NCBI GenBank assembly: GCA_013334745.1
Contig: JAAXWY010000001.1
Span: forward strand, 67,471-131,470
Source: Coriobacteriia bacterium
GTDB lineage: Bacteria > Actinomycetota > Coriobacteriia > Anaerosomatales > JAAXUF01
Direction of reading: 5' to 3'
DNA: 64,000 nt
Part shown: positions 61,202 through 64,000 of the stretch, piece after piece
Layout of the letters: each line of letters opens with the position of its first letter
How positions within the stretch are numbered: position 1 is the first letter of the stretch
Notes under the pieces: generated by a model
What the model was told of the DNA's origin: nothing
The model's database searches: none
What the model saw: only the letters and a program-made list of their open reading frames with translations
Program-made: the position numbers and the translations under genes

Positions 61202-62475
61202 CGCTCGTCTCGACTGTCGGGGTCATCGCCTGCCGGCGTGCCCGTCGACTCCGGGGACGCCTTCAACTCTCGGCCAAACCGCACGGCACCGTCTCCAAAC
61301 CGCTCTCGTACCGCATCCAGACCGCGCACGAGCTCTTCGCGCGTGGTTCGGCCGCTGGCATTGAGCGGCGACGGAGTGGCATCGGCAAGCAGTTCGAGCT
61401 GCTCGGAACGCTCATCAAAGCCAGAAACACCCACCCCGAGCAACCGAAGACCGATGCCGGGCGACCATGCCTGCGCGATGAGGTCCTCGGCGATCGGACC
61501 GATGACCGCCTCGTCGTCTGTGGGAGTGACAAGCGTGCGTCTGACGGTCTTGGTTGAGAAGTCCGCGAACCGTAGCTTCACACTCACGGTTCGGCCGGCA
61601 AGCGCCTTCTCCCGGAGCCGGCGACCGACCTTGGCTGCAAGAGCCGCGATCGCATCGTGGACTTCGGCCGGACTACGGACATCGGTAGCGAAAGTGCGCT
61701 CGTTCGAAACCGACTTAACCGGGGCGTTGTCGTGAACATCACGCACATCGATGCCGCGCGCTCGAGCGACGAGACCGGTGCCGTGTTGCCCAAGCACTTC
61801 TCGGGCGGTCACATCATCAAGGGCCGCGAGTTGCCCGAGCGTGCGAACCCCCAGGCTCGCCAGTCTCTCTGCCGTCTTGGGCCCGATACCGGGCATGGCG
61901 CGCACGGGGAGCGGGGCGAGAAACTGCGCCTCGTGGCCTACACACACGACGGTCAGCCCGTCCGGCTTGTCATGGTCACTGGCGATCTTGGCCACCGACT
62001 TCACCGCAGACACGCCCACAGAGCAGGTGACGCCGAGTGCAGCTACGCGAGCACGAATCCGACGAGCGATCGCGACAGGGTGCTCTGAGGTGAAGGCGCC
62101 GGGAGTCACGTCAAGATAGGCTTCGTCGATCGAGACAGGCTGGAAACGGGGGGTCTCGTCTGCAAAGATCGCGCGCACGGCCCTCGACATCTCGCGGTAC
62201 CGGTCGAAACTCCCATGAGTCCAGATCGCGTCAGGGCACAGCTGCGCAGCTCGGATTGACGACATCGCGGAGCGCACACCGAAGACGCGGGCCTCGTAGC
62301 TGCACGTCGAGACAACACCGCGGCGCCCAGGATCACCGCCCACGATCACCGGCCTTCCCCGCCACTCGGGGTGGTCCAGTTGCTCCACCGCAGCAAAGAA
62401 CGCATCGAGGTCGACGTGCAAGATGGCCTTGCCGGACCACGGTGTCGCTTCGCAGGGGTGTGTGGAATCCGTCAT
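61198..62475 (-). CDS. dinB: Y-family DNA polymerase IV
   Basis: DinB (425 residues) is encoded convergently with dnaE2; the two stops share four bases. The start ATG at 62475 removes an unlikely N-terminal extension. Catalytic residues: D22 and D24 in HVDLDAFFAAVE, and D117-E118 in SIDEAYLD. CSYEARVFGVRSAM and GVSAVKSVAKIASD are typical. The little-finger domain is followed by SEQLELLAD, which resembles the sliding clamp motif QLxLF, and a disordered tail. No LexA box precedes it, so it may be constitutive; -10-like TACACT is very close to the ATG. Confidence 0.93.
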   Translation of the reverse strand: MTDSTHPCEATPWSGKAILHVDLDAFFAAVEQLDHPEWRGRPVIVGGDPGRRGVVSTCSYEARVFGVRSAMSSIRAAQLCPDAIWTHGSFDRYREMSRAVRAIFADETPRFQPVSIDEAYLDVTPGAFTSEHPVAIARRIRARVAALGVTCSVGVSAVKSVAKIASDHDKPDGLTVVCVGHEAQFLAPLPVRAMPGIGPKTAERLASLGVRTLGQLAALDDVTAREVLGQHGTGLVARARGIDVRDVHDNAPVKSVSNERTFATDVRSPAEVHDAIAALAAKVGRRLREKALAGRTVSVKLRFADFSTKTVRRTLVTPTDDEAVIGPIAEDLIAQAWSPGIGLRLLGVGVSGFDERSEQLELLADATPSPLNASGRTTREELVRGLDAVRERFGDGAVRFGRELKASPESTGTPAGDDPDSRDER

Positions 62476-62520
62476 GCTACGAGTGTAACGCTCAGTTCTG
62501 ACTCGACCTTCTCGGTAAGG

Positions 62521-63390
62521 ATGAAGATGCTGCTCGGTGCCCACGTCTCTGTTGCTGGCGGTTACCCCAAGGCCCTCGACTACGCCCTCGAGGTTGGGTG
62601 CGAGTGCGCCCAGATATTCGCGAAGAGTCCGCGGCAATGGCGCGGTCCCTCACTCGACCCTGAGGTCGCCGCACGATTCATCGAGTCGCGCATGGCGCGT
62701 GGATTCGGTCCGGTCTTCACCCATACTGCCTACCTCATCAATCCGGCCACGAACGATCCCGAGCTTCGGGAGAAGTCGATCGCCGCGCTCGCGGATGAGC
62801 TCGTGCGCGGATCACTGCTTGGGGCGGCCGGCGTTGTCACGCACGTCGGTAACGACCCTGCCGGAGATCCTGCGGCGGCGGCCGCGCGTGTCGGCAGCGC
62901 ATGTGTCGAGGCGTTCGAGCGAGCTGGTGGCGCGGAGTGCAAGACCCGGCTTCTGCTGGAGAACACGGCGGGCGCTGGGCGTACCTTCGGCTCGGACTTC
63001 GACCAGCTCGGGGCCTCAATCGCGGAGTCAGGCCTGCCCGTCGACCGTCTCGGGGTGTGCTTGGACACCTGCCATGCGTGGGCGTTCGGAATGGATGTCG
63101 CGACACCCGAAGGATGGCGTGAAGTCGTGTCGCAGATCGAGACGCATTGTGGGGTCGAACGGCTCGGACTCATCCACGCGAACGACTGTCTGTTCGAACG
63201 CGGGTCTCGGCGAGACAGGCACGCGTGGATCGGGGACGGGCACATCGGTTCGAGCGGATTCGAGGCCATGGTCTGCGTCCCGGAACTCGCAGGCGTGTGT
63301 GCCGTCACCGAGATGCCTGGCGAAGTCCCCGAGAAGGACGCGGTCAACATCGGGCGGCTTTCGGCACTTCGTGACGCTTGCTCCTCCTGA
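62521..63390 (+). CDS. nfo: Endonuclease IV
   Basis: Nfo (289 residues; ATG 62521, second ATG at 62527) is an AP endonuclease in base excision repair. Zinc ligands and motifs: GAHVSVAGGYPKALDYA, FAKSPRQWRGP, HTAYLINPATNDPELREKSI, HVGNDPAGD, LLLENTAGAGRTFGSDFDQL, CLDTCHAWAFGMDV, LIHANDCLFERGSRRDRHAW and GHIGSSGFEAMV, and EMPGEVPEKDAVNI. It is divergent from dinB with 45 bases between starts. Confidence 0.95.
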   Translation: MKMLLGAHVSVAGGYPKALDYALEVGCECAQIFAKSPRQWRGPSLDPEVAARFIESRMARGFGPVFTHTAYLINPATNDPELREKSIAALADELVRGSLLGAAGVVTHVGNDPAGDPAAAAARVGSACVEAFERAGGAECKTRLLLENTAGAGRTFGSDFDQLGASIAESGLPVDRLGVCLDTCHAWAFGMDVATPEGWREVVSQIETHCGVERLGLIHANDCLFERGSRRDRHAWIGDGHIGSSGFEAMVCVPELAGVCAVTEMPGEVPEKDAVNIGRLSALRDACSS

Positions 63391-63417
63391 ATGTCGCGTT
63401 CACCCGTCACTGAACGG

Positions 63418-63446
63418 TTGCCGCGTTCACCACTGCGCCGTACAGT
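63418..63446 (+). promoter_or_regulatory. Predicted promoter of the last gene
   Basis: TTGCCG (63418-63423) and TACAGT (63441-63446) are separated by 17 bases in the 110-base gap after nfo. The leader of about 50 bases contains a GC-rich inverted repeat (GGTGC with GCACC). Confidence 0.5.
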
Positions 63447-63500
63447 GCAATTGGTGCCGGTCGGCGGCGCACCACCGCGTCCACGTTAGCGAGGGGTTCG

Positions 63501-64000
63501 ATGTCGTTCATCCTGCTCTCACGTTCCGGTGACACAGTCTCTTTGCTGAGTTCCACTGTGTTTACAGACCGCCAAGAGGCACTCGCGGCGCTCGGCACGA
63601 TCACAGGCGACCCCGGTTTCAGCGACTGGGAGAGCGAAGTCGTTCTGGTGGACCTGGGCTTGGGCACGCCGGTATTGCTGGTGCGTCCCAGCACGGCCGA
63701 CCACCAGGACGCCGCTGCCGACGTCGTCGTGACACAGCCTGTTGATGAGGCGGTGTTCGCCGCGCTTGCGGACGACGATGAGCTTGCGCTCGACACCGAG
63801 CCCGCGGCTGCGAGTGATTCCGCATCGGAGCCGGCCTCCGAGCACGGCCCCTCCAACGACCTGCGCGATGCGATCGCGCGTTCAATGGCCGAGATGGAGT
63901 CGTCGGGAATCGTCGTTCCGGAGTCGGTTCCCGGTCACAGCGAAGACTCTTCGGCCGTCGTCGAGGAAGCGATTGAACCGGCTGTGGATGAGATCGTGCC
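63501..64000 (+). CDS. Acidic hypothetical protein (3' end outside window)
   Basis: ATG 63501 follows GCGAGGGG; the frame stays open to the window end (166 residues visible). The first 60 residues look folded: MSFILLSRSGDTVSLLSSTV, TDRQEALAALGTITGDPGF and WESEVVLVDLGLGTPVLLV, with beta-alpha-beta character. From residue 65 on it is rich in Ala, Asp, Glu and Ser (low-complexity acidic linker), with one short helical stretch LRDAIARSMAEMESS. I do not recognise the family. Confidence 0.75.
   Translation, partial: MSFILLSRSGDTVSLLSSTVFTDRQEALAALGTITGDPGFSDWESEVVLVDLGLGTPVLLVRPSTADHQDAAADVVVTQPVDEAVFAALADDDELALDTEPAAASDSASEPASEHGPSNDLRDAIARSMAEMESSGIVVPESVPGHSEDSSAVVEEAIEPAVDEIV

Overview
The window is a high-GC bacterial chromosome segment with many GTG starts, dense co-directional operons and start/stop overlaps. 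Gene content (menaquinone-type complex I without NuoEFG, MEP isoprenoid gene ispH, DnaE2 paired with a DUF6504 protein under a CGAAC-N4-GTTCG SOS box, FMN-riboswitch riboflavin operon, DtxR-type regulator) fits an actinobacterial lineage, most plausibly an anaerobic Coriobacteriia-like organism. That placement is an inference from gene content, not a phylogeny.

Bases 1-5716 are the right end of an integrated mobile element. It holds the C-terminal part of a RepA-like ATPase, a small Cys-pair protein, a tape measure protein, an HK97-type major capsid protein, a prohead protease and a small minus-strand gene. The order is not that of a normal tailed phage, and terminase and portal are missing from this stretch. 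The element ends in a 3' fragment of a tRNA-Val(CAC) gene (5670-5716), the typical footprint of tRNA integration; the integrase and the intact tRNA would lie to the left, outside the window.

After the tRNA terminator come an HD-GYP c-di-GMP phosphodiesterase, an Uup-like ABC-F ATPase and the nuo operon nuoABCDH-[nuoI fused to a GltD-type flavoprotein]-nuoJKLMN (9576-20783). This operon is the most striking part of the window. NuoE, NuoF and NuoG are absent, and a complete FAD/NAD(P)-binding GltD-like module is inserted inside NuoI, between its N-terminal membrane-associated segment and its two-cluster ferredoxin domain. A Rex-like operator overlaps the predicted nuo promoter, suggesting control by the NADH/NAD+ ratio.

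The rest is mostly housekeeping in functional blocks: a small FlgM-like ORF, a YggT-like protein and a PilB ATPase; nucleoside salvage (deoB, pyrimidine-nucleoside phosphorylase); a site-2 protease, trpS, scpAB and a pseudouridine synthase; cobalamin lower-ligand assembly (cobUTS and a CobC-like phosphatase); aromatic amino acid synthesis (hisC, aroF, tyrA, aroA) running into cmk, plsC, ispH, a DUF512 radical-SAM-like protein, der, plsY, gpsA and rpe; an FMN riboswitch followed by ribD-ribE-ribBA-ribH; an Fe-S assembly and thiolation operon (Rrf2 regulator, iscS, iscU, mnmA) continuing into a PHP phosphatase, Nif3, a zinc-ribbon coiled-coil protein, RNase HI and queD; a DtxR/MntR regulator; and an SOS-controlled DUF6504-dnaE2 pair convergent with dinB, next to nfo. 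The window ends inside an acidic protein of unknown function.

Non-coding items worth attention are an array of hairpins between the tape measure and capsid genes, decamer repeats near the attachment site, a promoter-palindrome-terminator unit after nuoN that looks like a small RNA, a dyad centred on the predicted -10 box of the yggT-like gene, and unexplained structured stretches at 49058-49322 and 56158-56616.
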